A DNA stretch of 64,000 nucleotides from Rhizobium bangladeshense. Lineage in GTDB: Bacteria; Pseudomonadota; Alphaproteobacteria; Rhizobiales; Rhizobiaceae. The stretch lies in the NCBI RefSeq assembly GCF_001662075.1, contig NZ_LYPL01000002.1:372001-436000 (forward strand). The letters run 5' to 3'. Of this stretch, positions 7,789-15,541 are shown piece after piece. A program made the position numbers and the translations under genes. Each line of letters begins with the position of its first letter. Position 1 is the stretch's first letter. The notes under the pieces are model-generated. The model was not told the origin of the DNA. It did no database searches and was given only the letters and a program-made list of their open reading frames with translations.

Positions 7789-9723
7789 TCAGTGAAGCCC
7801 GCGCGTCTTAAGCCAGGCTTCTGTCAGTTGCCGGAAGCGGCCAGCCATGTCGGCAATCGCCTCCTCGTCGTTCATGGCGCCCGAAAGCCAGGCGCGGGCC
7901 GCATCGGCAAAGATCGTCCGGCCGACGGCAAAGCCCTTCACCGAAGGAGCCGCCAGCGTCGCCTCGAAACAGGAGATCAGTTCCTCGGCGGGCGCCTCGA
8001 GGCCGAGCAACACGATACCGCGGCACCATGGATCATTTTTGGCAATCACCGCGTCGATCTTCTTCCAGGCTTCGCTGGACGCCTGCGGCTCCAGCTTCCA
8101 CCAGTCCGGCTTGATGCCGAGCGCATAAAGCTCTTCCAGCGCGGTCGCGATCGTATCGTCCGTAAGCGGTCCGTTCTTGCCGGCGATGATCTCGACCAGC
8201 AGCTCGCGGCCGACCTTGCGTGCGGCTTCGAACAGCGTGCGCAGCTTCTCCTGCTGCTCGCTCTTCAATTCGGCCGGGTCGTCGGGATGATAGAAGCACA
8301 GGCATTTGATGCAATGGCCGAGGGGCCATTCGACAAGCTGCGAGCCGATATCCTGGCTGAATTCGAAGCGCAGCGGCTTGGAACCCGGCAATTCCACCGG
8401 CCGGCCGATCCAGGAAAAATTCTTCGTCGCCGCATCGAAAAAGGCATCGCGGCCGAAGCGTTCGTCGATCAGCATGCCGTAACCGTCGCGGCCGTTCGAA
8501 ACGCGCGCCGCCGCTTCGACTGCCAGTCGCTTGAAGGCGACGATTTTCTCATGGCCGACGCCGAGTTCATCGGCAACGCTGACAAGTTGCGAGCGGTGAT
8601 CGATCGCCAGCGCCATCAGCAGCGGGACGTCGCCGCGCCGGGTGGATGCCCAATGAATATGGTTGATCGCCTCGTCCTTGCGCAGCGCCCGATGTTTGCT
8701 GCCGGTCTTCAGGAAGAAGTCGAGCTCCGCCCAGGTCGGATATTCCGGCGAGCAGAGCAGACGGGAGACGGCGAAAGCCCCGCAGGCATTGGCCCAGGTG
8801 GCGCAGATATTCAGCGGCTCGTCGCGCAGGAAGCCACGCAGGAAGCCGGACATGAAGGCATCACCGGCGCCGAGCACGTTGAACACCTCGATCGGGAAGC
8901 CCTGCCCGACGATGCCGGCTTCGAGATCGTCGGCGATCGGCCCGTCATAGACGATGCAGCCCATGGCGCCGCGCTTCAGTACGATCGTCGCCGGCGTCAG
9001 GCGGCGGATTTCCTTCAATGCGCCGAGCACGTCGTCGGCGCCGGAAGCGATCAGGATTTCCTCTTCGGTGCCGACGATGAGATCGCAATCAGGCAGCGTC
9101 TCCTTCATCTTCGAGGAGACCCGGTCGGATTTGACATAGCGCTCGAAGCCTTCGGCGTGGCCGGCAAGGCCCCAGAGGTTCGGCCGGTAGTCGATGTCGA
9201 AGATTACTTTGCGGCCGTTCTCCTTGGCGATGCGGATCGCCTTGCGCTGCGCGGCCTCGGTATTCGGCCGCGAGAAATGTGTGCCGGAAACGAGTACGGC
9301 GCGTGACGACTTGATGAAATTTTCGTCGATATCGCCTTCCTCGAGCGCCATGTCGGCGCAGTCGGAACGATAGAAGATCATCGGCGATACGCCCTCGGCC
9401 TCGACCGCAAGCAGCACGAGCGCCGTCAGCCGCTCCTTGTCGGTGACGATGCCGTCCGTCGCCACACCTTCGCGCGCCGCCTGCTCGCGGATGAAGCGTC
9501 CCATCTGCTCGTCGCCGACGCGGGTGATGAGGCCGGATTTGAGGCCGAGCCGCGCCGTGCCGATGGCGATATTGGACGGGCAGCCGCCGACGGATTTTGC
9601 AAAGGAGGCGATATCCTCCAGCCGCGAACCGATCTGCTGGCCGTAAAGATCGACCGAGGAGCGGCCGATGGTGATTACATCAAGCGCCGGCTCCGGCTGT
9701 GAGCCCGGATTCGATTGTACCAT
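7789..9723 (-). CDS. iolC: 5-dehydro-2-deoxygluconokinase IolC fused to a DUF2090 domain
   Basis: Residues about 15-335 are a PfkB/ribokinase-type sugar kinase: VITIGRSSVDLYGQQ at the N-terminus, VGGCPSNIAIGTARLG, and the anion-hole/catalytic motif GAGDAF at 285-290 with Asp288 as base. It phosphorylates 2-deoxy-5-keto-D-gluconate using ATP. Residues about 345-640 are a DUF2090 TIM-barrel-like domain related to the IolJ-type aldolases (PLLMALAIDHRSQLVSVADE, GYGMLIDERFGRDAFF), so the protein may also cleave or bind the phosphorylated product; this fused form is usual in alphaproteobacteria and explains the 644-residue length. It is the first gene of iolC-D-E-B. The downstream aldolase step is otherwise not encoded here. 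Confidence 0.93.
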   Translation of the reverse strand: MVQSNPGSQPEPALDVITIGRSSVDLYGQQIGSRLEDIASFAKSVGGCPSNIAIGTARLGLKSGLITRVGDEQMGRFIREQAAREGVATDGIVTDKERLTALVLLAVEAEGVSPMIFYRSDCADMALEEGDIDENFIKSSRAVLVSGTHFSRPNTEAAQRKAIRIAKENGRKVIFDIDYRPNLWGLAGHAEGFERYVKSDRVSSKMKETLPDCDLIVGTEEEILIASGADDVLGALKEIRRLTPATIVLKRGAMGCIVYDGPIADDLEAGIVGQGFPIEVFNVLGAGDAFMSGFLRGFLRDEPLNICATWANACGAFAVSRLLCSPEYPTWAELDFFLKTGSKHRALRKDEAINHIHWASTRRGDVPLLMALAIDHRSQLVSVADELGVGHEKIVAFKRLAVEAAARVSNGRDGYGMLIDERFGRDAFFDAATKNFSWIGRPVELPGSKPLRFEFSQDIGSQLVEWPLGHCIKCLCFYHPDDPAELKSEQQEKLRTLFEAARKVGRELLVEIIAGKNGPLTDDTIATALEELYALGIKPDWWKLEPQASSEAWKKIDAVIAKNDPWCRGIVLLGLEAPAEELISCFEATLAAPSVKGFAVGRTIFADAARAWLSGAMNDEEAIADMAGRFRQLTEAWLKTRGLH

Positions 9724-9776
9724 GATGTCCTCCCGCTAGATTTTGCGCGGCTTCCAGTGCCTGCGAATTTCAATAA

Positions 9777-9821
9777 TGAAACATTGGTTCCGATATTTTG
9801 TCAATTCGGAATGTTTATTCC
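9777..9821. promoter_or_regulatory. Candidate IolR operators in front of iolC
   Basis: Two related sequences lie between iolR and iolC: TGAAACATTGGTTCC at 9777-9791 and the symmetric GGAATGTTTATTCC at 9808-9821, which fits GGAA-N6-TTCC, the type of motif I recall for rhizobial IolR. They overlap the end of iolR and stand 55-100 bases upstream of the iolC start, where operon promoter and repressor sites would be expected. Binding is inferred. Confidence 0.5.
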
Positions 9822-10690
9822 ATTTTGGCTTTTCCAGCTTTTGCGTGCAGGCGCTTGCGCCGCCGCTCGGCGATGGCGACCGGCAGTGCCATCGTCAGCG
9901 CCATTGAGGCCGACAGCGAGCGGAAGCCGGCGAAATCGGCCTCCGCCACCTCGAACCAATGCGTGGCACAGGCGGCAAGCGGCGAGAAGGCCGAATCGGT
10001 GATCGCGATGATGGGGACGCCGCGGTCGGCAAGTTCCTGGCTCTGGCTGAGGCTGTCGGCCGCATAAGGCGAGAAACTCGCCGCGATCGCCGCATCCTTC
10101 GGCGTTGCGAACTGCACCATTTCAGGATCGACGCCGTTCGGCGAGGCGACGATCTGGTGGCGGATGTTGAGTTTGGAAAAAGCGTAGGTCATATGCGCCG
10201 TCAGCGGATAGGAACGCCGTTTGGCGATCAGATAGATCGTTTCGGCGGCGGCCAGGATATCCACCGCTTTCGTGAACGTATCGCTCTGCACCGTCGCCGC
10301 CAGCCGGTTGACCGACTGGCTTGCCGCGGCAATGAAGCCGGAAAGCAGGTTGGCGTCCTCGTCGTCGCCGCTCGCCTGCTCCAGGGTGACGAGCCGTTCT
10401 TCATAACTCAGTGTCCGGTCGCGCAGCCTTTCGCGGAAGATGCTCTGCAGATCGGAAAAGCCTTCGTAGCCCAGATGGTGCGCCAGGCGCACCAGCGTTG
10501 AGGGCTGGACGTCGGAGGCAGCGGCAATGCTCGCCGTCGTGCCGAAGGCGATTTCGTCGGGGTTGCCGAGCGCGAAGGCGGCGACCTGCGCCAGCCGCTT
10601 CGGCATGCTCGCCTTGCGCTCGATGATGGTGCTGCGCAGGCTTTCGAAATCGCGCGGCACGCGTGCGCGCCTCTGGGGGTCGTTATCCAT
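9815..10690 (-). CDS. iolR: RpiR/MurR-family regulator IolR
   Basis: The 291-residue protein has an N-terminal RpiR helix-turn-helix (about residues 15-85: KRLAQVAAFALGNPDEIAF, then ASDVQPSTLVRLAHHLGYEG) and a C-terminal SIS sugar-phosphate-binding domain (about 120-265: TIYLIAKRRSYPLTAHM, ASFSPYAADSLSQSQELADR, PIIAITDSAFSPLAA). Its place directly upstream of iolCDEB, as in Sinorhizobium, makes it the likely repressor of inositol catabolism, released by a phosphorylated intermediate bound in the SIS domain. ATTCCA-containing candidate operators lie on both sides of the gene. The start at 10690 has only a weak GCAGG upstream. Confidence 0.88.
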   Translation of the reverse strand: MDNDPQRRARVPRDFESLRSTIIERKASMPKRLAQVAAFALGNPDEIAFGTTASIAAASDVQPSTLVRLAHHLGYEGFSDLQSIFRERLRDRTLSYEERLVTLEQASGDDEDANLLSGFIAAASQSVNRLAATVQSDTFTKAVDILAAAETIYLIAKRRSYPLTAHMTYAFSKLNIRHQIVASPNGVDPEMVQFATPKDAAIAASFSPYAADSLSQSQELADRGVPIIAITDSAFSPLAACATHWFEVAEADFAGFRSLSASMALTMALPVAIAERRRKRLHAKAGKAKME

Positions 10691-10707
10691 GCCTGCGGCT
10701 CACGGGA

Positions 10708-10722
10708 TGAAACAAATATTCC
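10708..10722. promoter_or_regulatory. Candidate IolR operator upstream of iolR
   Basis: TGAAACAAATATTCC shares TGAAACA....TTCC, position for position, with the site before iolC at 9777. It begins 18 bases upstream of the iolR start, suggesting autoregulation and control of the divergent oxidoreductase. No binding data. Confidence 0.45.
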
Positions 10723-10849
10723 ATATTGTCGAGCATAAACGATTTCAAACGACACGCCTAATTGTTTTTAATGGCCTGTAATTCATGGTCTTTAAACAGT
10801 TTTCGTCGGGAAGGACGCGGAAGTGCCGGTGAACGGTGTCTTGCCAAAA

Positions 10850-10864
10850 TGATCCAAATATTCC
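10850..10864. promoter_or_regulatory. Candidate IolR operator upstream of the divergent oxidoreductase
   Basis: TGATCCAAATATTCC repeats the CAAATATTCCA core of the iolR-proximal site and lies about 34 bases before the oxidoreductase start. The shared core on both sides of the divergent promoter region suggests joint regulation. Confidence 0.4.
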
Positions 10865-10897
10865 AAAAATCCGCGCGCAGTCGTGGAGGAGACGGAA

Positions 10898-12013
10898 ATG
10901 AAGCCACTTGGCATCGGGTTGATCGGCACCGGTTATATGGGAAAGTGCCATGCGCTGGCGTGGAATGCGGTGAAGACCGTATTCGGCGATGTCGAGCGTC
11001 CGCGACTCGTGCATCTGGCTGAAGCCAATGCCGGACTTGCTGAGGCGCGCGCCTCCGAATTCGGATTCGAGAAGGCAACCGCCGACTGGCGGGCGCTGAT
11101 CGCCGACCCGGAGGTCGATGTCGTTTCCGTCACCACACCCAATCAGTTCCACGCCGAGATGGCGATTGCAGCCCTTGAAGCCGGCAAGCATGTCTGGTGC
11201 GAGAAGCCGATGGCGCCGGCCTATGCCGATGCCGAGCGCATGCTGGAAACGGCGGAGCGATCCGGCAAGGTGGCCGCCCTCGGCTATAATTACATCCAGA
11301 ATCCCGTCATGAGGCATATCAAGACGCTTGTCGGTGAGGGCGCCATCGGCGCGGTCAACCATATCCGCGTCGAAATGGACGAGGATTTTATGGCCGATCC
11401 CGATGTCTTCTTCTATTGGAAGAGCGAGCTTGCCGCCGGCTACGGCGCGCTTGACGATTTTGCCGTGCATCCGCTGTCGTTGCTCTGGTATCTTTTCGGC
11501 CACGTCGAGGCCGTCACTACAGATATGGTGAAGCCCTATGCCGACCGTCCGCTCAGTGCGGGTGGCCGCCGTGCCGTCGAAAATCACGATGCTGCCAACG
11601 TGCTGATGCGGCTTGGCGGTGGCATCTCCGCCGTGTTGATGGCGAATCGCGCCGCCTGGGGGCGCAAGGGCCGCATCGCCCTGCAGATTTACGGCTCGAA
11701 AGGCTCGATCGTCTACGACCAGGAGCGTATGAATGAATTCGAACTCTATCAGGCCGAGGGGCGTGGCTCCGAACAGGGTTTTCGCAAGATACTGGCGGCA
11801 CCTGCCCATCGGCCGTATGATCGGTTCATTCCGGCTCCCGGCCACGGCCTCGGCTTCAATGATCTCAAGATCATCGAATGCCGCGAGTTGATCCGGGCAA
11901 TATCGGGTGAACCGTCGTCGATCGTGACATTTAAAGACGGTCTCAGGATAGAGAAGTCGGTGCATGCCATGGCACAGTCTTTCCACGAGCGTCGCTGGAT
12001 CGAAATCGGCTGA
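10898..12013 (+). CDS. Gfo/Idh/MocA-family NAD(P) oxidoreductase, inositol-linked
   Basis: The 371-residue protein has the NAD(P)-binding Rossmann start GIGLIGTGYMGKCHALAW and the family signature CEKPMA (Glu102-Lys103-Pro104), followed by the beta-sheet substrate domain with GYGALDDFAVHPLSLLWYLF, which carries the usual catalytic Asp/His. Members oxidise inositols, inosose or other polyol rings. Divergence from iolR and shared candidate operators point to a role in inositol isomer use, perhaps as an accessory inositol dehydrogenase; the main idhA/iolG is not in the window. ATG at 10898 follows GGAGGAG by 6 bases; an upstream GTG at 10883 would swallow that site and is rejected. Confidence 0.88.
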   Translation: MKPLGIGLIGTGYMGKCHALAWNAVKTVFGDVERPRLVHLAEANAGLAEARASEFGFEKATADWRALIADPEVDVVSVTTPNQFHAEMAIAALEAGKHVWCEKPMAPAYADAERMLETAERSGKVAALGYNYIQNPVMRHIKTLVGEGAIGAVNHIRVEMDEDFMADPDVFFYWKSELAAGYGALDDFAVHPLSLLWYLFGHVEAVTTDMVKPYADRPLSAGGRRAVENHDAANVLMRLGGGISAVLMANRAAWGRKGRIALQIYGSKGSIVYDQERMNEFELYQAEGRGSEQGFRKILAAPAHRPYDRFIPAPGHGLGFNDLKIIECRELIRAISGEPSSIVTFKDGLRIEKSVHAMAQSFHERRWIEIG

Positions 12014-12100
12014 AGGTAAGAAGCCGCTTTCCGTTGACGGCGCTCCGGGCAGGGGATAGGCCTTGACGTGGTTGTCGGGCGCAGTTTCGGGAGTGAAATC

Positions 12101-13318
12101 GTGACGGATAGATTGGTGATCATCGGCGCGGGGCAGGCCGGTTTCGCATTGGCGGCCAAGCTGCGAGCATTGAAGGATACGCGCCCGATCAGCCTTATCG
12201 GCGCCGAGGATGTGGCGCCCTATCAGCGCCCGCCGCTTTCGAAGAAATATCTGCTCGGCGAAATGAGCTTCGACCGCCTGCTGTTTCGCGACCAGCACTG
12301 GTATGGCGACAATGACGTCGACCTTCGCCTTTCCACTTGGGCCGAGGAGATCAAGCCGGACAGCAAGCAGGTTCTGCTGCAGGACGGCTCCGTTCTCGAC
12401 TACGGCACGCTGGCGCTGGCCACCGGCTCGACGCCGCGCCGGCTGCCGGCCGCAATCGGCGGCGATCTCGAAGGCGTCTATGTCGCCCGCGATAAGCGTG
12501 ACGCTGATCTGCTCGCCGAGGAGATGCGGCCCGGCCGTCGCGTCCTGATCATCGGCGGCGGTTATATCGGCCTGGAGGCGGCGGCCGTTGCCCGCCATCT
12601 TGGCCTTGAGGTCACCGTCATCGAGATGGCCGACCGCATCCTGCAGCGCGTTGCGGCGAAGGAGACGGCCGACATCATGCGCGCGATCCATGAGGCCCAC
12701 GACGTGGTGATCCGCGAAAAAACCGGGCTCAAGCACCTGATCGGCAAGGACGGCCGCGTCGCTGGTGCGGCACTTTCCGACGGATCGACTATCGACGTCG
12801 ACTTTGTCGTCGTCGGCATCGGCGTCGTGCCGAACGATCAGCTTGCCAAGGAAGCCGGCCTCGAAGTTGCCAACGGCATCGTTGTCGACGAATTCGCCCG
12901 CACTTCCGATTCGGCGATTTTCGCGGCCGGCGATTGCGCGGCCCTTCCCTGGCAGGGTGGGCGCATCCGGCTCGAATCGGTGCAGAATGCCGTCGACCAG
13001 GCCGAAGCGGCGGCCGCCGTCATCGCCGGCGGCAACGATCCTTATGATCCCAAGCCCTGGTTCTGGTCCGACCAGTACGACGTCAAGCTGCAGATTGCCG
13101 GCTTCAATCTCGGTTATGACGATACGTTGCTGCGCCCCGGCGCCCGCGAAGGCGCCCATTCGGTCTGGTACTTCAGGGAAGGCCGGTTGATCGCCGTCGA
13201 CGCGATCAACGACGCCAAAGCCTATGTGACCGGCAAGAAACTGCTGGAATCCGGAATTAACCCCGACCGATCGATTCTCGCCGACCCATCCGCCGATCTC
13301 AAGAGCCTGCTCGCCTGA
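12101..13318 (+). CDS. FAD/NAD(H)-dependent ferredoxin-reductase-type oxidoreductase
   Basis: The 405-residue product has two Rossmann dinucleotide sites, VIIGAGQAGFALAAKLRA at the N-terminus for FAD and VLIIGGGYIGLEAAAVARHL near residue 150 for NAD(P)H, the FAD-binding FAAGDCAALPW near 272, and a C-terminal reductase domain (PKPWFWSDQYDVKLQIAGF). This is the layout of rubredoxin/putidaredoxin reductases that hand electrons from NAD(P)H to a [2Fe-2S] ferredoxin of an oxygenase. No ferredoxin or oxygenase gene is nearby, so its partner is unknown. I chose the GTG at 12101, with GGGAG about 7 bases upstream; the GTG at 12068 is possible. It follows the inositol-linked oxidoreductase by 87 bases and could be cotranscribed. 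Confidence 0.85.
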   Translation: MTDRLVIIGAGQAGFALAAKLRALKDTRPISLIGAEDVAPYQRPPLSKKYLLGEMSFDRLLFRDQHWYGDNDVDLRLSTWAEEIKPDSKQVLLQDGSVLDYGTLALATGSTPRRLPAAIGGDLEGVYVARDKRDADLLAEEMRPGRRVLIIGGGYIGLEAAAVARHLGLEVTVIEMADRILQRVAAKETADIMRAIHEAHDVVIREKTGLKHLIGKDGRVAGAALSDGSTIDVDFVVVGIGVVPNDQLAKEAGLEVANGIVVDEFARTSDSAIFAAGDCAALPWQGGRIRLESVQNAVDQAEAAAAVIAGGNDPYDPKPWFWSDQYDVKLQIAGFNLGYDDTLLRPGAREGAHSVWYFREGRLIAVDAINDAKAYVTGKKLLESGINPDRSILADPSADLKSLLA

Positions 13319-13664
13319 GCCGGGAGGCGATGCCGCAAGGAACGAGCCCTTTGCCTGACGCAGGAGGGCGCGGCCCTCTGCTGAAAGGGCGCGATTGCAA
13401 TGGTTTGGTGAATCTTTGGTCGCGCGCCATTTTGCGATCCGAGAGCCCGCGAATCGGAACCGTTTCGCCATCGCTCTACCCGAGCGCTTGGCGGTAGAGC
13501 GAGGTCTCGTATTGAAGAGACGCGCGATCCAATCATGCAGATCACGGGCAGGCACCAATGCCCCGTTACCCAACCCGGTCGAAATGCCGGCCGCTGCATT
13601 TCTTCTGATGAAAACTCAAAAAACCCTTGCATTCACAGACCGGTCACCATAGTTAGGCCGCACC
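13319..13664. other. Intergenic region with a hairpin, no gene seen
   Basis: The region between the FAD reductase and tRNA-Ser holds one clear structure: TCGCTCTACC at 13471-13480 pairs perfectly with GGTAGAGCGA at 13493-13502 over a 12-base loop, without a following T-run. Just left of it, on the minus strand, GGTTCCGATTC resembles a tRNA T-arm, but no acceptor or anticodon arms can be built. No convincing protein frame is present. Confidence 0.5.
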
Positions 13665-13755
13665 GGAGAGGTGGCCGAGTGGTCGAAGGCGCTCCCCTGC
13701 TAAGGGAGTATACGTCAAAAGCGTATCGTGGGTTCGAATCCCATCTTCTCCGCCA
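13665..13755 (+). tRNA. tRNA-Ser (anticodon GCU)
   Basis: The sequence folds as a class II tRNA: acceptor GGAGAGG pairs with CTTCTCC, the D arm reads GTGGCCGAGTGGTCGAAGGC, the anticodon stem-loop is CTCCC-CTGCTAA-GGGAG giving anticodon GCU, a long variable arm (TATACG-TCAAAA-GCGTATC) follows, and the T arm contains GTGGGTTCGAATCCCAT. The CCA end is encoded (13753-13755). It reads AGC and AGU serine codons. The large variable arm and the G discriminator are serine identity elements. Confidence 0.97.
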
Positions 13756-14323
13756 TTTCGATTTCCGCAGCGCATGTCGTCTCTTAGCCTTCGGCCGGAA
13801 TCGTGGTCGCCTGATCGGCGATGTCTCGCAGTCGTGCGGTGGAGAAATCTCTTCCCTTCGAAGAGAGAGAATCGCCGGCGGGAATCACCTCCCGCGTTCC
13901 TGTCCTCGGCGACCTGCGAAAGCGGATCGGTGACCGGCCGGTTACGCTTCCGGCGATCCGGATATCTCCCGCAATGATCAGATTTTGTCAAAAAAACGTC
14001 ACGAATGTGTCGAAAGGCGCATGTCCAGCCGATTGTCGATCTCTACTAAGCACCCGCAAAATAAGACCTTTCTTAACAAAGGATAAAAGAAATCGAGGCC
14101 GGTTGCCCGACTTGTGTCCTTTCAGCAACAGAATGCGCGGAAGGCTCCCTCAAACCCCTCGTTGGAGTAAGTTGGTGATTGCGTGGCGGCCGCCGTCTTG
14201 TATTTTCACCCTCGGAAGCAAGGGCGACGGATCGTCCACTTCTTGAAACACGGGGATGGGGCAGGGAACGCTGCTCAGCGAAAGATCCCAAACCCGATCG
14301 AAACTTTGAATTGGAGGTCATTT
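13756..14323. other. Long porin upstream region, no gene seen
   Basis: 568 bases separate tRNA-Ser from the porin. The segment around 13980-14100 is AT-rich (runs such as TTGTCAAAAAAACG and CTTTCTTAACAAAGGATAAAAG) and likely contains the porin promoter, leaving a 5' leader that could be 200 or more bases long. In-frame extensions upstream of the porin ATG lack porin-like sequence. A small RNA gene cannot be excluded by eye. Confidence 0.45.
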
Positions 14324-15346
14324 ATGAACATCAAGAGCCTTCTTCTCGGCTCCGCTGCTGCTCTCGCAGTAGTTTCCGGTGCTCAGGCTGCTGACGCTAT
14401 CGTTGCTGCCGAGCCGGAACCGGTTGAATACGTTCGCGTCTGCGACGCTTACGGCACCGGCTACTTCTACATCCCGGGCACCGAAACCTGCCTCAAGATC
14501 AACGGTTACATCCGTTTCCAGGTTGACGTTGGTGATCAGCCGACCAATCTCTCCGAGTCTAACGACTCTGACTGGGATGCTCGTACGCGCGGCCAGGTTC
14601 AGTTCACCGCCAAGAGCGACACTGAGTATGGTCCGCTGACCGGCGTTATCGTCATGCAGTTCAATGCTGACAACGCTTCGGAACAGCAAGCCAAGCTCGA
14701 CTCCGCTTACCTCGACATCGCCGGCTTCCGCGCTGGTCTGTTCTACAGCTGGTGGGACGACGGCCTTTCCGGCGAAACCGACGATATCGGTTCTCCGGTC
14801 ACGCTGCATAACTCGCTCCGTTATCAGTACGAAACCGACGCTTTCTACGCTGGCATCAGCGTCGACGAACTGGAAGACGGCTTCTACAAGTCTGACGAAG
14901 AGCCGAACAACGTCGGCGTAGCCGTCGGTCTCGGTGGCAAGGCTGGTGCGTTCAGCTACCAGATCACTGCCGGCTATGACGTCGACAACGAAGAAGGCGC
15001 TGTCCGTGCAATGGGTACGGTTGACATCGGTCCTGGTACGCTCGGCCTCGCTGCCGTATACGCTACCGGCCCGAGCTCCTACTACACCAAGGCTGAATGG
15101 GCTATCGCTGCCGAATACGCAATCAAGGCAACCGACAAGCTCAAGATCACTCCTGGCGTCCAGTACTACAGCAACTACTACGTTGCAGGCGACGACTTCA
15201 GCGATGACGACGCTTGGAAGGTTGGTCTGACGGTTGATTACCAGATCGTCGACAACTTCTACGCCAAGGCTTCGGTTCAGTACCTCGATCCGGAAAACGA
15301 CGACGACTCGACGGCTGGCTACTTCCGCCTGCAGCGTTCGTTCTAA
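14324..15346 (+). CDS. Outer-membrane porin (Porin_2 family, RopA-like)
   Basis: The 340-residue protein starts with a Sec signal peptide (MNIKSLLLGSAAALAVVSGA, cleaved after AQA) and continues with the hallmark rhizobial porin segment VRVCDAYGTGYFYIPGTETC and LKINGYIRF. The rest is acidic, glycine- and aromatic-rich beta-barrel sequence ending in a C-terminal Phe (FRLQRSF), the outer-membrane assembly signal. Such trimeric porins admit small hydrophilic solutes. Codon use is strongly biased (GGT, GCT, GAC-rich) compared with neighbours, suggesting very high expression. GGAGG lies 8 bases before the ATG, and a strong terminator follows. It is probably RopA or a close paralogue; which copy cannot be decided. 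Confidence 0.93.
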   Translation: MNIKSLLLGSAAALAVVSGAQAADAIVAAEPEPVEYVRVCDAYGTGYFYIPGTETCLKINGYIRFQVDVGDQPTNLSESNDSDWDARTRGQVQFTAKSDTEYGPLTGVIVMQFNADNASEQQAKLDSAYLDIAGFRAGLFYSWWDDGLSGETDDIGSPVTLHNSLRYQYETDAFYAGISVDELEDGFYKSDEEPNNVGVAVGLGGKAGAFSYQITAGYDVDNEEGAVRAMGTVDIGPGTLGLAAVYATGPSSYYTKAEWAIAAEYAIKATDKLKITPGVQYYSNYYVAGDDFSDDDAWKVGLTVDYQIVDNFYAKASVQYLDPENDDDSTAGYFRLQRSF

Positions 15347-15371
15347 TCTGATCTGACTTCGGTCAATCAGG

Positions 15372-15399
15372 AAAGCCCGGCTCCCAAGCCGGGCTTTTT
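15372..15399 (+). terminator. Rho-independent terminator of the porin gene
   Basis: AAAGCCCGGCT and AGCCGGGCTTT form a perfect 11-base stem over a 4-base loop followed by further T residues, 25 bases after the porin stop codon. Confidence 0.9.
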
Positions 15400-15541
15400 G
15401 TATCTGCACGAACCGCATGGAGGCGGTTGCGCATCGGGCCTGGACATCGGTGCCGGTTACGGAAACCCGCCGGCTTGCAAGGTTATGGCGCCTTTGCCTG
15501 TCTCAAAAGACGCGCGGCTGCAGCAGAACGGTCTCCGTCAG

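Noticed and set aside
10745..13573. 942-codon open frame on the minus strand opposite the two oxidoreductases
   Set aside because: It lies antisense to two genes with intact catalytic motifs, has no recognisable domain, and reflects the lack of stop codons in GC-rich complement frames.
13653..13991. 112-codon minus-strand frame containing GGEDGIRTHDTLLTYTPLAG
   Set aside because: This peptide is the well-known artefact of translating the complement of tRNA-Ser.
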